A stretch of DNA of 64,000 nt. Source: JAKFDK01 sp036676195 (GTDB taxonomy: Bacteria > Bacillota > Sulfobacillia > Symbiobacteriales > ZC4RG38). Made by a program: the position numbers and the translations under genes. The stretch is taken from NCBI GenBank assembly GCA_036676195.1, contig JAKFDK010000098.1, positions 1 to 64,000 on the forward strand, read 5' to 3'. The first letter of the stretch is position 1, and every line of letters begins with the position of its first letter. The notes beneath the pieces are model-generated. The model worked only from the letters and a program-made list of their open reading frames with translations. It did no database searches and had not been told where the DNA came from. Shown one piece after another: positions 42,389 to 50,761 of the stretch.

Positions 42389-42457
42389 AGTCGGCGAACC
42401 ATGTGCACCGCGACAGCGTCCTTTCCAGCAAGCCGTTTCTCCGGGAGGTAACCCCCC

Positions 42458-44017
42458 TTGTCCCTGCCCACTCTCCCCGGCCCCGGTCGCCGGCGTCTGT
42501 ATCCGGCGTTGGCGGCTGCCGTGGCCGTACTGGCCGCAGCCGGCGTCTTTTTCCGGGATTCCGGTTTGCAGGTAAGTCTTGCCCGGGCCGCAGTGGCCCC
42601 GCTGGTGGCCGCCGTGACCGCCACCGGCCCGGTGGAACCCGGCGAACGCTTGGAAGTAGTGGCCAGGGTCACCGCTCTGCTGGAGCGCGTCCTGATTCAG
42701 GAAGGGGACCAGGTCAAACTCGGCGACCCGCTGGCCGTGATGGATCAGGTGGCGCTGCAGGCGGCGGTCAGCCAGGCCGAGGCCGAGGTGGCACGCCTTG
42801 ATGCCAACCTGGAGCAACTCCGCCGCCGTGCGGAACTGGGCGCCCGCCAGGCCGCCCTGCAGGTAGAGTCGGCCGAAACCCGGCTGCGCAGTGCCCGCTC
42901 CAGTTTGACCGGCCAGCAGGAACAACTGGCGGACCGCGTCACCGACGCCGAACATGCCCTGGCCCTGGCCCGTCTGGCCCTGGAGGGGGCGCGGCTCACC
43001 GCCGACGACCTGAACAGTGCCCGCCGGGGGCTCGAAGAGACTGAACGAAAATTTCAGGATCTGGTGAACGCCGGGCTGCCCCCAGCGGCGGAGTCCGTTC
43101 GCTCCGCCCGGGCGGCAGTAGACCGGGAGCGGGCCAACCTGGACCGGCTGGCCAGCCAACAGAAGTCGCACCAGGAGCAGTTCGACCGCCAGGTGGCGCA
43201 GGCAGAAGCCCGCCTGACTGCAGCCCGGGACGAACTGGCGCGGGCCATGGATCCCCAGGGGCAGGCGGCTCTGCAGGTCAGCCAGGCCGCCGGTGACCTG
43301 GAGCAGGCCCGGGTTAACGCCGACCTGGCCCGGATGTTGCCGCAGGAGGAAGCGGCGGCCCTGGCCGCACTGGCGGCGGCCCGGCAGACTCTGGCCAAGG
43401 CGGCTCAGGACCTGCAGGTGGCAACTGTAAGAAGTCCGCTCACCGGCGTTGTGCTGCAGAGCCCGCTCAAGACCGGGGAAATGGCCGCAGTGGGTACGCA
43501 CCTGTTCAGCCTGGGTACCGTGAATCCGGTGGTGGTGAAGGCCAAGGTCGATGAGTCCGACATCGCCCGGGTGCAGGTGGGGCAGACGGCGCGGGTCACC
43601 AGCGCTGCCATTGCGGGAAAGGAACTGAGCGGCCGGGTCAGGCGTATTGCCCCACAGGCCGTCAAGGATGGCAATGCCACAGTGGTGGTGGTGGAGGTGG
43701 CCGTGGACAACCCGGACGGGTGGCTGCGACCAGGCCTGAATGCCGATGTGGAAATTCGGGTGGCTGAACTCCCGGAGGCCCTGCAGGTGCCGGCAGGTGC
43801 GGTAACGGCGGCGCCCGGCGGCGGGCAGCAGGTCTATGTTCTGGCTGGCAACCGGATCCAGGCCAGGACGGTGCAGACCGGCCTCAGCACCCGCTCAGCC
43901 GTGCAGATCCTGCAGGGGCTCACGGCCGGGGAGCAGGTGGTCAGCGGTCCGACGGCGACAGTGAAAAAACTGCGGCCAGGCCAGCGGGTACGCGGGCAGG
44001 AGGCGGGCAGCCCATGA
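42458..44017 (+). CDS. MacA/HlyD-type membrane fusion (adaptor) protein
   Basis: A 519-residue adaptor of an ABC exporter. A single N-terminal membrane segment lies at about 12-30 (LYPALAAAVAVLAAAGVFF). A lipoyl-like half follows, then a very long alpha-helical hairpin at about 95-320, the second lipoyl half (TVRSPLTGVVLQSPLKTGE), and a beta-barrel (VVKAKVDESDIARVQVGQTA). The coiled hairpin is longer than in typical MacA. TTG 42458 has GGGAGGTA upstream. It overlaps the permease gene (ATGA). In a Gram-positive-type cell the partner may be the wall or another membrane protein. Confidence 0.85.
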   Translation: MSLPTLPGPGRRRLYPALAAAVAVLAAAGVFFRDSGLQVSLARAAVAPLVAAVTATGPVEPGERLEVVARVTALLERVLIQEGDQVKLGDPLAVMDQVALQAAVSQAEAEVARLDANLEQLRRRAELGARQAALQVESAETRLRSARSSLTGQQEQLADRVTDAEHALALARLALEGARLTADDLNSARRGLEETERKFQDLVNAGLPPAAESVRSARAAVDRERANLDRLASQQKSHQEQFDRQVAQAEARLTAARDELARAMDPQGQAALQVSQAAGDLEQARVNADLARMLPQEEAAALAALAAARQTLAKAAQDLQVATVRSPLTGVVLQSPLKTGEMAAVGTHLFSLGTVNPVVVKAKVDESDIARVQVGQTARVTSAAIAGKELSGRVRRIAPQAVKDGNATVVVVEVAVDNPDGWLRPGLNADVEIRVAELPEALQVPAGAVTAAPGGGQQVYVLAGNRIQARTVQTGLSTRSAVQILQGLTAGEQVVSGPTATVKKLRPGQRVRGQEAGSP

Positions 44018-45147
44018 GCCTGCGCCCGCTTTCCCCGGCCCTCTATTTCTGGCGCAACAAGACCAGGGCGCTGCCGGTGCTCGGCATCATCGCCCTGTCT
44101 GTGCTGGGCGTGCTGACTGTCGCCCTGCTGGCCGATTCTATGCTCGACAACGGTCGCCGCAACTTCGTCGGACCCACAGCCGCCTATTCCCGGCTCTACG
44201 CCCGGAAAAACAGCCTTGACCCGAATATTGCCGCCCACCTGCGCCACCACCCCGACGTGGACCGGGTCCTCCCGGCGCTTACCGCGAGCGTACGCGTCTT
44301 CACCCTGATGGGCGGTGACGGCAACCCGGTGCTCGGGCTGGCCTCCGGTGATATGGATTACTTCCTGGCCACTGCCGGTCTGCAACTGGTGGAAGGGCGG
44401 CTGCCCACCGGCAGCCGGAGGGAGGTCGCCCTGCACGACACCACCCTGCGCAACAAGGGCCTGCAGATCGGCGACGTAGTGGGGAAGGACCTGGACCGCA
44501 TGGAGTACCTGCCGGCGAAATTCACCGTAGTCGGGCGCCTGATCGGGCCGTATGATCTGGGTGTGGTGCCCCAGTCTGCCCTGCGCGAAATCTACGGCAT
44601 CCGCGGCGATAGCAATCTGCTGGTCTTTCCCCGCCCCGGCCGGGCGGCGGCCCTCGACGACTACCTGACCGGACTGGACAGCGATGAAGTCGGGGCGGTC
44701 ACCCCGACCACCGCCAACCAGATCTTTCATGACGAAACCTACCACGTTAGCGCCATGCTCTGGGCCATCAACGGGGTCACCATCGTTGTGCTGTCCCTGG
44801 CGGTGGGCCTGCTCAACAATATTTATTTCATGCAGCGTCTGGGTGAGTTCGGAATCCTGGCTGCCATTGGCTACCCGGTGCGCTACCTGATTCAGCGCAC
44901 CCTGATGGAAGCGATGGTGCTCTCCCTCACCGGCTGGTTGCTGGGGCTGGGGCTGTCCATGGCGGCCGTGGCACTGATGCGGGAGTGGGTGTTCGCCCCC
45001 CAGGGCATTGCCCTGTTGAACCTGAGTTGGCGAACCATTGTGTTCACACTCCCCATTCCCGTGCTGACCGGCCTGTTCAGCCTGGCCACCGTGGTGCGGC
45101 GTCTGGGCCGGCTCGACCCGGTATCCATTGTGGAGCGGAGGGATTAG
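44014..45147 (+). CDS. ABC transporter permease with FtsX domain
   Basis: A 377-residue permease. TM1 is at about 18-38 (LPVLGIIALSVLGVLTVALL). A large extracytoplasmic MacB-like domain follows. Three C-terminal transmembrane segments carry the FtsX motif (GVTIVVLSLAVGLLNNIYFMQRLGEFGILAAIGYP). It ends RLDPVSIVERRD, the common DP(x)xxL/I end of FtsX permeases. Only one FtsX copy is present, so it probably dimerises. It is coupled by overlap to the adaptor gene and by 2 bases to the ATPase gene. Confidence 0.88.
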   Translation: MSLRPLSPALYFWRNKTRALPVLGIIALSVLGVLTVALLADSMLDNGRRNFVGPTAAYSRLYARKNSLDPNIAAHLRHHPDVDRVLPALTASVRVFTLMGGDGNPVLGLASGDMDYFLATAGLQLVEGRLPTGSRREVALHDTTLRNKGLQIGDVVGKDLDRMEYLPAKFTVVGRLIGPYDLGVVPQSALREIYGIRGDSNLLVFPRPGRAAALDDYLTGLDSDEVGAVTPTTANQIFHDETYHVSAMLWAINGVTIVVLSLAVGLLNNIYFMQRLGEFGILAAIGYPVRYLIQRTLMEAMVLSLTGWLLGLGLSMAAVALMREWVFAPQGIALLNLSWRTIVFTLPIPVLTGLFSLATVVRRLGRLDPVSIVERRD

Positions 45148-45149
45148 CG

Positions 45150-45815
45150 GTGTTTGTCGCCGAGGACGTCAGTATGGTCTACCAGAGCGGCGGGGTGGAT
45201 ACGTACGCCCTCCGCTCCGCCTCCGCCCGAGTCGAGCAGGGGGAGTTTCTGGGCCTGATGGGCCCGTCCGGCAGCGGGAAGAGCACCCTCCTGTACCTGT
45301 TCAGCGGCCTGAAGACCCCGAGCCGCGGCCGCATCTGGTACCGGGAACACTGCCTCAGTGACATGGCACCGGCGCAGCGGGCCGTGTTGCGCCAGCGTTC
45401 GTTCGGGCTGATCTTTCAGATGCATTTTCTGATCAACTACCTGACCGTCCTGGAGAATGTCCTGGTCGCCTGTCCCCGGCCCACCCCGGCCGACGTGGCC
45501 GGGGCTGGCGATCTGCTGGAGCGTTTCGGCATGGCCCACCTGCGGGACCGTCTGCCCCACCAGCTCTCCGGCGGGCAACGGCAGCGGGTGGCGGCCCTGC
45601 GCGCCCTGGCGGCCCGGCCGGAAGTGATCTTTGCCGACGAACCCACCGCCTCGCTGGACCATAAGACCGGCCTGGACCTCATGCAGGCCCTGAAGGAATA
45701 CCAGCGCCAGGGGGGCACGCTGGTGGTAGTCACCCACGACCCCAGTATCCTCGAAGGCGCCACCCGGGTCCTCAAGGTGTGGGACGGTCAGTTGATGGGG
45801 CTGAACCACACCTGA
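45150..45815 (+). CDS. ABC exporter ATP-binding protein (MacB/LolD type)
   Basis: A 221-residue ATPase. Walker A GPSGSGKST is at 38-46, the signature is LSGGQRQRVAALRAL, Walker B VIFADEPTASLD, and the switch VVVTHDPSI. GTG 45150 lies two bases after the permease stop with GGAGGGA upstream. Together with the two preceding genes it forms a tripartite exporter (MacAB/DevBCA type). The exported compound is unknown. Confidence 0.9.
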   Translation: MFVAEDVSMVYQSGGVDTYALRSASARVEQGEFLGLMGPSGSGKSTLLYLFSGLKTPSRGRIWYREHCLSDMAPAQRAVLRQRSFGLIFQMHFLINYLTVLENVLVACPRPTPADVAGAGDLLERFGMAHLRDRLPHQLSGGQRQRVAALRALAARPEVIFADEPTASLDHKTGLDLMQALKEYQRQGGTLVVVTHDPSILEGATRVLKVWDGQLMGLNHT

Positions 45816-45855
45816 ATCGGGCACGGCCGGCAGTGGGTTCCTCTGCAGAACCTAT

Positions 45856-45885
45856 TTGACTGCCGACTAACTTTACATATATGAT
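45856..45885 (+). promoter_or_regulatory. Sigma-A type promoter for the sigma factor gene
   Basis: TTGACT (45856-45861), an 18-base spacer and TATGAT (45880-45885), 42 bases before the ATG at 45928. It is one of the best consensus matches in the window. Confidence 0.7.
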
Positions 45886-45927
45886 GAGTATATGTTGAAT
45901 GTGGATCCCCCGGTAGGAGGGACAGAA

Positions 45928-46818
45928 ATGCTTGGTTCACCTGACCTCTCGACCCAATCCCACCCGTCCCAGTGGGCACCGGAGGCCCCCGGCGGCGAGC
46001 CCGATCTGGTAGGCCAGTACTTGCGCGAGATCGGGCAGGTTGCCCTGCTGTCGGCTGAGCAGGAACTTGCTTTGGGCCGGCGGGTGCAACAGGGCGATCA
46101 GGCGGCGGCCCATGCTTTGCTCCAGGCTAACTTGCGCCTGGTGGTCACCGTGGCGCGGCGCTACCTCGGCCACGGCCTGTCATTGGAGGATCTGATTCAG
46201 GAAGGCAACCTGGGGCTGATGCGGGCGGTTCAGCGCTACGACCCCACCCTGGGCTACCGGTTCTCCACCTACGGCACCTGGTGGATCCGCCAGGCCATCC
46301 AGCGGGCGATCCAGCGCCACGGGCGGACGATCCGGCTGCCGGCCCACCTGCAGGAAAAGGTGAACCGCTTGAACCGGGCCGAGCGTGAACTGGTCCAGTC
46401 GCTGGGCCGGGAACCGACGGCCGCGGAAGTGGCGCAGCGGAGCGGTCTGCCACCCCGGCGGGTTTCCGCCCTGCGGGAAGTGGCCCGCGACGCCGTCTCC
46501 CTGGAGACGCCGGTGGGTGAAGATGAGGCCGCCCTGGGCCACTTTGTGGAGGATGGCGGGGGCGGTCGCCCCGATGAGGTGGTGGAAACCAGCCTGATGG
46601 AGTCCGACCTGTCCGGGGTGTTGCGCCGGCTCGAACCCCGGGAGCAGGAGGTACTGGCCCTGCGCTACGGTCTCAAGGGTGGGCGGGGCCGTACCCTGCA
46701 GGAAGTGGGCCGCCACCTGGGGGTCACCCGGGAGCGGGTGCGCCAGATCGAGCGCCAGGCATTGAACCGGCTGCGGGTCGCCGCAGAGGCCAGCGGCCTG
46801 CAGGACTACCTGGGTTAA
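45928..46818 (+). CDS. Sigma-70 family RNA polymerase sigma factor (group 2, RpoD-like)
   Basis: A 296-residue sigma factor with regions 1.2 to 4. Region 1.2 is DLVGQYLREIGQVALLSAEQE, region 2 has LRLVVTVARRYLGHGLSLED and FSTYGTWWIRQAIQRAI, and region 3 has PAHLQEKVNRL. Region 4.2 has LQEVGRHLGVTRERVRQIE. It lacks the long region 1.1 and non-conserved insert of housekeeping SigA, so it fits an alternative group 2 factor. Start ATG 45928 is chosen for AGGAGGG 6 bases upstream; ATG 45892 would lack a site and lies close to the promoter. Confidence 0.9.
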   Translation: MLGSPDLSTQSHPSQWAPEAPGGEPDLVGQYLREIGQVALLSAEQELALGRRVQQGDQAAAHALLQANLRLVVTVARRYLGHGLSLEDLIQEGNLGLMRAVQRYDPTLGYRFSTYGTWWIRQAIQRAIQRHGRTIRLPAHLQEKVNRLNRAERELVQSLGREPTAAEVAQRSGLPPRRVSALREVARDAVSLETPVGEDEAALGHFVEDGGGGRPDEVVETSLMESDLSGVLRRLEPREQEVLALRYGLKGGRGRTLQEVGRHLGVTRERVRQIERQALNRLRVAAEASGLQDYLG

Positions 46819-48023
46819 CGGTCAGGGCTCAGGGCAGGCCCTGAGGGGCCGGCCGCCAGCCGGTAGACGGCGCCGCGGTGATGCACTACGTACAGTTCGC
46901 CGGCCTCGTCCTCTCCGAACGAGGTAATGGCCAGGTCGGTATCCAGCAACTGCCCCGCAGCCCAGTCCGCACCGTCCCGGCGCAGTCCCCAGATGCGGCC
47001 CGAACAGTAGTCACCGTAGAGGTACGTGCCGGTCAGTGCGGGGACGGCCTGGCCCCGGTACACATAACCCCCGGTCACCGAGCAGCCCAGGCTGTGGTCG
47101 TACTCAGCAATGGGAAACACCGTTTCCGGCCGGGAGTCGTCTTTATATCGGGAGCGCCCTTCGTAGATGCGCCAGCCGTAGTTTTGGCCGCCCTGGCTGC
47201 TCCGGGGCTGAAAGTTGATCTCTTCCGTCTGGTTCTGGCCGACATCGCCAATGTACAGATCGCCGGTGGCACGGTCAACGCTGAACCGCCAGGGGTTGCG
47301 CAGCCCATAGGCCCAGATTTCGTCCCGACCGGGCTTGCCCGCAAACGGGTTATCAGGCGGAATGCCGTAGGGGGCCGGGCCGTCGGCATCTATGCGCAGG
47401 AGCTTGCCCAACAGAGACTCCGGGTTCTGGGCGTTGTTCTGCGGGTCGCCGGCCGAGCCGCCGTCCCCCAGGGCAATGTACAGGTATCCGTCCGGCCCGA
47501 ACAGGATGCCGCCGCCGTTATGGTTCGGGTAGGGCTGGGGTAGGGTGAGCAGCACCTGTCCGGAGTCGGGGTCGGCCCGGTCGGGGTCGGTTCCGGATAC
47601 GCGGTAGCGGGCCACCACCGTGGCGCCGGTCCGACCGGTGTAGTGCACGATCAGGACCCCGTTCTGCGCATAACGGGGGTGGAAGGCCAGGCCCAGCAGG
47701 CCCCGCTCGGGATGGGAACGGCTGACCTGGGCGGTGAGGTCCAGAAAGGGCGTTTCCTTGAGCCGGCCATCCTGAACCACCCGGATGCGCCCGTCCTGTT
47801 CCACGATGAACAGCCGGCTGCTGCCGTCGCCGGCATGGGTGACATAAACGGGGCTGTTCAGCCCTTCGGCCAGCGCCTGCAGCACCAGGCCCGGCAGGGG
47901 GGAACCGGTCGGATTCGGGCGCAGAGCCGGGGTGGCCGGTGCTTCAGGCGCCGCGGCCGGTGTGGTGCACCCGACGGTCAGCAGGCAGCACATTGTCAGG
48001 AATCCTTTGCGCAGGGTGCCCAG
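46815..48023 (-). CDS. Sugar dehydrogenase-like (GSDH) beta-propeller lipoprotein
   Basis: A 402-residue exported propeller if started at CTG 48023. HPERGLLGLAFHPRY, NHNGGGILFGPDG with the catalytic histidine, ALGDGGSAGDPQNNAQ, and EINFQPRSSQGGQNYGW mark the glucose/sorbosone dehydrogenase family. The signal is GFLTMCCLLTVGC. With the first ATG (47993) it would lack the usual basic residues. The CTG start gives LGTLRK before it and has CGGAG about 10 bases upstream; a TGA two codons further upstream excludes anything earlier. The stop region overlaps the sigma gene end. PQQ use is possible but unproven. Confidence 0.82.
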   Translation of the reverse strand: MGTLRKGFLTMCCLLTVGCTTPAAAPEAPATPALRPNPTGSPLPGLVLQALAEGLNSPVYVTHAGDGSSRLFIVEQDGRIRVVQDGRLKETPFLDLTAQVSRSHPERGLLGLAFHPRYAQNGVLIVHYTGRTGATVVARYRVSGTDPDRADPDSGQVLLTLPQPYPNHNGGGILFGPDGYLYIALGDGGSAGDPQNNAQNPESLLGKLLRIDADGPAPYGIPPDNPFAGKPGRDEIWAYGLRNPWRFSVDRATGDLYIGDVGQNQTEEINFQPRSSQGGQNYGWRIYEGRSRYKDDSRPETVFPIAEYDHSLGCSVTGGYVYRGQAVPALTGTYLYGDYCSGRIWGLRRDGADWAAGQLLDTDLAITSFGEDEAGELYVVHHRGAVYRLAAGPSGPALSPDR

Positions 48024-48203
48024 TCGGGATCACTCCGTTTCCGTGGGGATACCCATGCATTCCACAAACACCAGCCTCCGGCCTGTCGGCACCGGCCGCA
48101 TTTGTCACCTGGCACTTGGCGCACCCTACCGGGCGCGCATATGTATCCGCAGACGCGAGTATGTAGAACGTGTAGACAAAATGGTTGGGAGGAGAGATGT
48201 CCC

Positions 48204-48662
48204 ATGGCAGGGGAACCACTGCGCACGTCTGCACCGTCCCGGTACCCCGAGGAGTTTATCTGGCCGATGCGGGAAGAACTGCGGCGGGCCGGGTTCGAGG
48301 AACTCAGGACTGAGGCGGCCGTGACCGAGTTTGTGGAGAACCGTACGGGTACCCAACTGGTGGTGGTGAATTCCGTCTGCGGCTGCGCGGCCCGCTCGGC
48401 CCGCCCGGGGGTTCTCCTCGCCTTGCAGCAGTCGCCGGCCCGGCCCCGGCATCTGGGCACGGTGTTCGCCGGGGCCGATGTGGAGGCCACGGCCAGAGCC
48501 CGCGGCTACTGCACAGGCTACAAGCCTTCGTCCCCTGCCGTGGCCCTGTTCCGGGACGGGCAGTTCGTCTATATGATGGAGCGGCACCAGATCGAAGGCC
48601 ACAACGCCCAGTCCATCGCCGCTGAACTGGCCCGGGCATTCGCACAGCACTGCCAGGATTAA
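48204..48662 (+). CDS. Bacilliredoxin (BrxA/BrxB, YphP/YqiW family)
   Basis: A 152-residue thioredoxin-fold protein. The redox motif C59-G-C61 is in VVVNSVCGCAARSARPG. The family's TVFAGADVEATARARGY and PSSPAVALFRDG follow, then HQIEGHNAQSIAAEL. These proteins remove bacillithiol from oxidised protein thiols, which suggests the cell makes bacillithiol. It fits with the DinB-domain fusion at 15110. ATG 48204 has GGGAGGAG upstream. A strong terminator follows. Confidence 0.93.
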   Translation: MAGEPLRTSAPSRYPEEFIWPMREELRRAGFEELRTEAAVTEFVENRTGTQLVVVNSVCGCAARSARPGVLLALQQSPARPRHLGTVFAGADVEATARARGYCTGYKPSSPAVALFRDGQFVYMMERHQIEGHNAQSIAAELARAFAQHCQD

Positions 48663-48673
48663 TGCCGCGCTCC

Positions 48674-48715
48674 GGCCGCAGCCCGCCGCCTTTTGCGGCG
48701 GGCTGCGGCCTTTTT
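48674..48715 (+). terminator. Rho-independent terminator of the bacilliredoxin gene
   Basis: GGCCGCAGCCCGCCGC (48674-48689) pairs perfectly over 16 bp with 48695-48710, followed by TTTTT. It lies 12 bases after the stop. Confidence 0.92.
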
Positions 48716-48756
48716 CCGCCAGTGGGAAATGCTACAGCGCAGGAGGGAGATATCCC

Positions 48757-48975
48757 GTGGAAAACATGACACAAATCGAGATGCTGATGGTGGGCGAACT
48801 GCTCAAGGTGGAAGAGGTGGCGGCCCGCAAGGCCCAGGTCTATGCCGACCGTGCCCAGGATCCGGAACTGCGCAACCTGCTGGGGAGTTTTGCCGACGCC
48901 CACCGGCAAAAGCTGCACGGGCTGGTCAGCAAACTGAGGGAATACGGCGCCGGGGAGGTAAGGCCGCATGCCTGA
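48757..48975 (+). CDS. Small CotF-type spore coat-like protein
   Basis: A 72-residue all-helical protein (MLMVGELLKVEEVAARKAQVY, then AQDPELRNLLGSFADAHRQK), the helical-hairpin pattern of half of a CotF/ferritin-like coat protein. GTG 48757 has AGGAGGGAG upstream. It overlaps the next gene by 8 bases. The two genes together make a normal four-helix set. The coat role is inferred from the family. Confidence 0.65.
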   Translation: MENMTQIEMLMVGELLKVEEVAARKAQVYADRAQDPELRNLLGSFADAHRQKLHGLVSKLREYGAGEVRPHA

Positions 48976-49273
48976 TCTGGGCGATCGGGAAATGCTGATG
49001 GATCTGCTGATTACCGAAAAATACCTGACCACCCTCTACAATACAACGGAGTCGGAGTGCACCCACCAGCGGCTGCGCGAGGAACTGCATACCCTACACA
49101 GCGCCCACGAGGCCCAGCACGCCGAACTGTTCAAGGAGCTGCATAAGCGCGGCTGGTACGACACCCCCAGGGCCGATTCCGCCCAGTTGCAGCAACTGGT
49201 GCAAAGCTGGGAGCAACGCACCCGACAGGACCCGGCCCTGAACCCTGGTCCGGCCCGCGCCGGCCGGGCATAA
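48968..49273 (+). CDS. CotF-type spore coat-like protein
   Basis: A 101-residue helical protein (LLITEKYLTTLYNTTESECT, then EELHTLHSAHEAQHAELFKE, HKRGWY), the recognisable C-terminal CotF pattern with the 'KxRGWY' end. ATG 48968 overlaps the previous stop. It is co-transcribed with the 72-residue protein. Expression would be expected in the mother cell during sporulation, although I see no clear SigE/SigK promoter. Confidence 0.75.
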   Translation: MPDLGDREMLMDLLITEKYLTTLYNTTESECTHQRLREELHTLHSAHEAQHAELFKELHKRGWYDTPRADSAQLQQLVQSWEQRTRQDPALNPGPARAGRA

Positions 49274-49340
49274 CGGTCGCGGGAAAGGCCAGGACCGCCC
49301 GGCACCCGCCGCGGCGATCCTGGCCCCGATCACCCGGCGA

Positions 49341-49544
49341 TCAGGAGCGTTTGATCGGGCAGGTGCTCAGGCCGAAAAGCCGGTAAATCGGGCAGAACCC
49401 CATGGCGCCGGTCACAAGCATGACAATACCCACAACATAAGCCAACCAGGCCACGGCGCCGGCTGTCTGCGACCCGAGGTATAACGCCGCCAACCCAATG
49501 ACCGCCCGGATTACCCGGTCGATGGTGCCTGTATTTTGTTTCAG
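49341..49544 (-). CDS. DUF2892 / YgaP-like small membrane protein with CTG start
   Basis: A 67-residue membrane protein. The opening KQNTGTIDRVIRAVIGLAAL and the ending GAMGFCPIYRLFGLSTCP are diagnostic of the DUF2892 family, with two transmembrane helices and two conserved cysteines. GGAGGGAGG lies 7 bases before a CTG at 49544. Upstream the frame runs into a TGA with no ATG, GTG or TTG on the way, so initiation at CTG (or, less likely, the ATA before it) is required. A normal gene finder would miss it. Function of the family is unknown; some members are fused to rhodanese domains. Confidence 0.88.
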   Translation of the reverse strand: MKQNTGTIDRVIRAVIGLAALYLGSQTAGAVAWLAYVVGIVMLVTGAMGFCPIYRLFGLSTCPIKRS

Positions 49545-49756
49545 TATAAATCCTCCCTCCGGAAATTTCCACTTTAATCATAACTAACAGATCAACAGGC
49601 GGATGTGATGGAAGTTACCGAAGTGATCCGGCGGCAACCGCTCCGGGTGGCTGGCCGCAAATGCCCAAATCGAATAACGAACTGCTGCAACTAGGAATGG
49701 AGCGGCGCCTTGACGATGTCAGGCCTGGTACGGATAATGAAAGTATCAGCACAAGC

Positions 49757-49870
49757 CTCCGGCGTGACTGGCGTACGTGGGCTCACCACGGGGAAGCGTC
49801 GGGGGAATATGTAGCCGCTCGCCTGGGCTGGGGCAGTCCGACACCAAGTCGGGGCTGCCCTTTATTATTT
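49757..49870 (+). ncRNA. ZTP (pfl motif) riboswitch with terminator, upstream of folD
   Basis: The pfl/ZTP consensus is present: CGTGACTGGCG (49763-49773), then ACGTGGGCTCACCACGGGGA, AGCG, and after a linker CCGCTCGCCTGGGC (49815-49828). A stem follows directly (49831-49842 with 49848-49860, one bulged G), then TTTATTATTT, a terminator whose formation ligand binding would prevent. ZTP/ZMP signals folate shortage, and these riboswitches are known upstream of folD and purine genes. The ribosome site of folD comes immediately after. The 49545-49756 stretch before it holds nothing I recognise. Confidence 0.92.
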
Positions 49871-49882
49871 GGAGGGAAGTTG

Positions 49883-50761
49883 GTGTCCTTTAGCAGCGTC
49901 TCGGCAACACTCCTGGACGGCAAGCTCCTGGACGGCAAGCTCCTGGCGGAATCCGCCCGCGCCGCGGTGACGGCGCAAACGGCGGCTCTGGCCACAGCTG
50001 GGCTGGTGCCACGCCTGGTCACCGTCATCGTCGATGGCAATCCGAGCGCCGATCTATACGTGCAGCAACTGGAGAAACTGGGAGCTCAGGTCGGGGTGGC
50101 GGTGGAGGCCGTGCGGCTGCCGGTCGCAGCCACCGAGGCTGACCTGGTGGCATGTGTGGGAACGCTGAACCGGCGGGACGACGTGCACGGGGTGATGGTA
50201 CAGCAGCCCCTGCCGGTGGGGGTCAGCCGGGATGCCGTTGTCCAGACCATCGCCCCGGAAAAGGATGTGGACGGTGCCACCTGGACGGTTCAGGGTCACC
50301 TGTTCAGCGGTCATCCCAGCTTTGTTCCGGCCACGGCTCAGGCCTGTATGCGCCTGCTCCAGGGCTACCAGATCCCCACCGAGGGCCGGCACGCCGTAGT
50401 GGTCGGTGCCAGTACGGTAGTAGGCAAGCCGCTCAGCCTGCTGCTGCTGGCAGCGGGGGCGACGGTGACAGTCTGCCACGACCGCACCCGGGACCTGGCG
50501 GCCCATACGCTCCAGGCCGATATCCTGGTCGCCGCCTGCGGCGTGCCCGGGCTGATCACGGCGGATATGGTCAGGCCCGGTGCCACCGTCCTGGATGTCG
50601 GGATCAACCGGGTGAACGGCAGGACGGTGGGAGATGTGGACTTCGCCGGGGTCAGCACCCGTGCCGGGGCCATCACCCCGGTGCCGGGCGGGGTGGGCCC
50701 GGTGACCGCTGTGATGATTATGGAGCATACGTTGGCAGCACTGCGGCGGCGGGGCGGGTAA
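49883..50761 (+). CDS. folD: FolD-like methylenetetrahydrofolate dehydrogenase, divergent (catalytic Lys absent)
   Basis: A 292-residue member of the FolD family: GVMVQQPLPVG, PEKDVDGAT, VVVGASTVVGKPLSLLL and TPVPGGVGPVTAVMIMEHT. In the helix after NPSADLY the family has Y-x3-K-x-K; here it reads YVQQLEK, so the catalytic lysine (E. coli K54) is leucine. The NADP motif GRS is GAS, and CHSRT is CHDRT, which may favour NAD. It could be an NAD-linked dehydrogenase without cyclohydrolase activity, as in yeast Mtd1. A 15-base duplication gives LLDGKLLDGK at the start. GTG 49883 has GGAGGGA upstream and lies just after a ZTP riboswitch. Confidence 0.87.
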   Translation: MSFSSVSATLLDGKLLDGKLLAESARAAVTAQTAALATAGLVPRLVTVIVDGNPSADLYVQQLEKLGAQVGVAVEAVRLPVAATEADLVACVGTLNRRDDVHGVMVQQPLPVGVSRDAVVQTIAPEKDVDGATWTVQGHLFSGHPSFVPATAQACMRLLQGYQIPTEGRHAVVVGASTVVGKPLSLLLLAAGATVTVCHDRTRDLAAHTLQADILVAACGVPGLITADMVRPGATVLDVGINRVNGRTVGDVDFAGVSTRAGAITPVPGGVGPVTAVMIMEHTLAALRRRGG

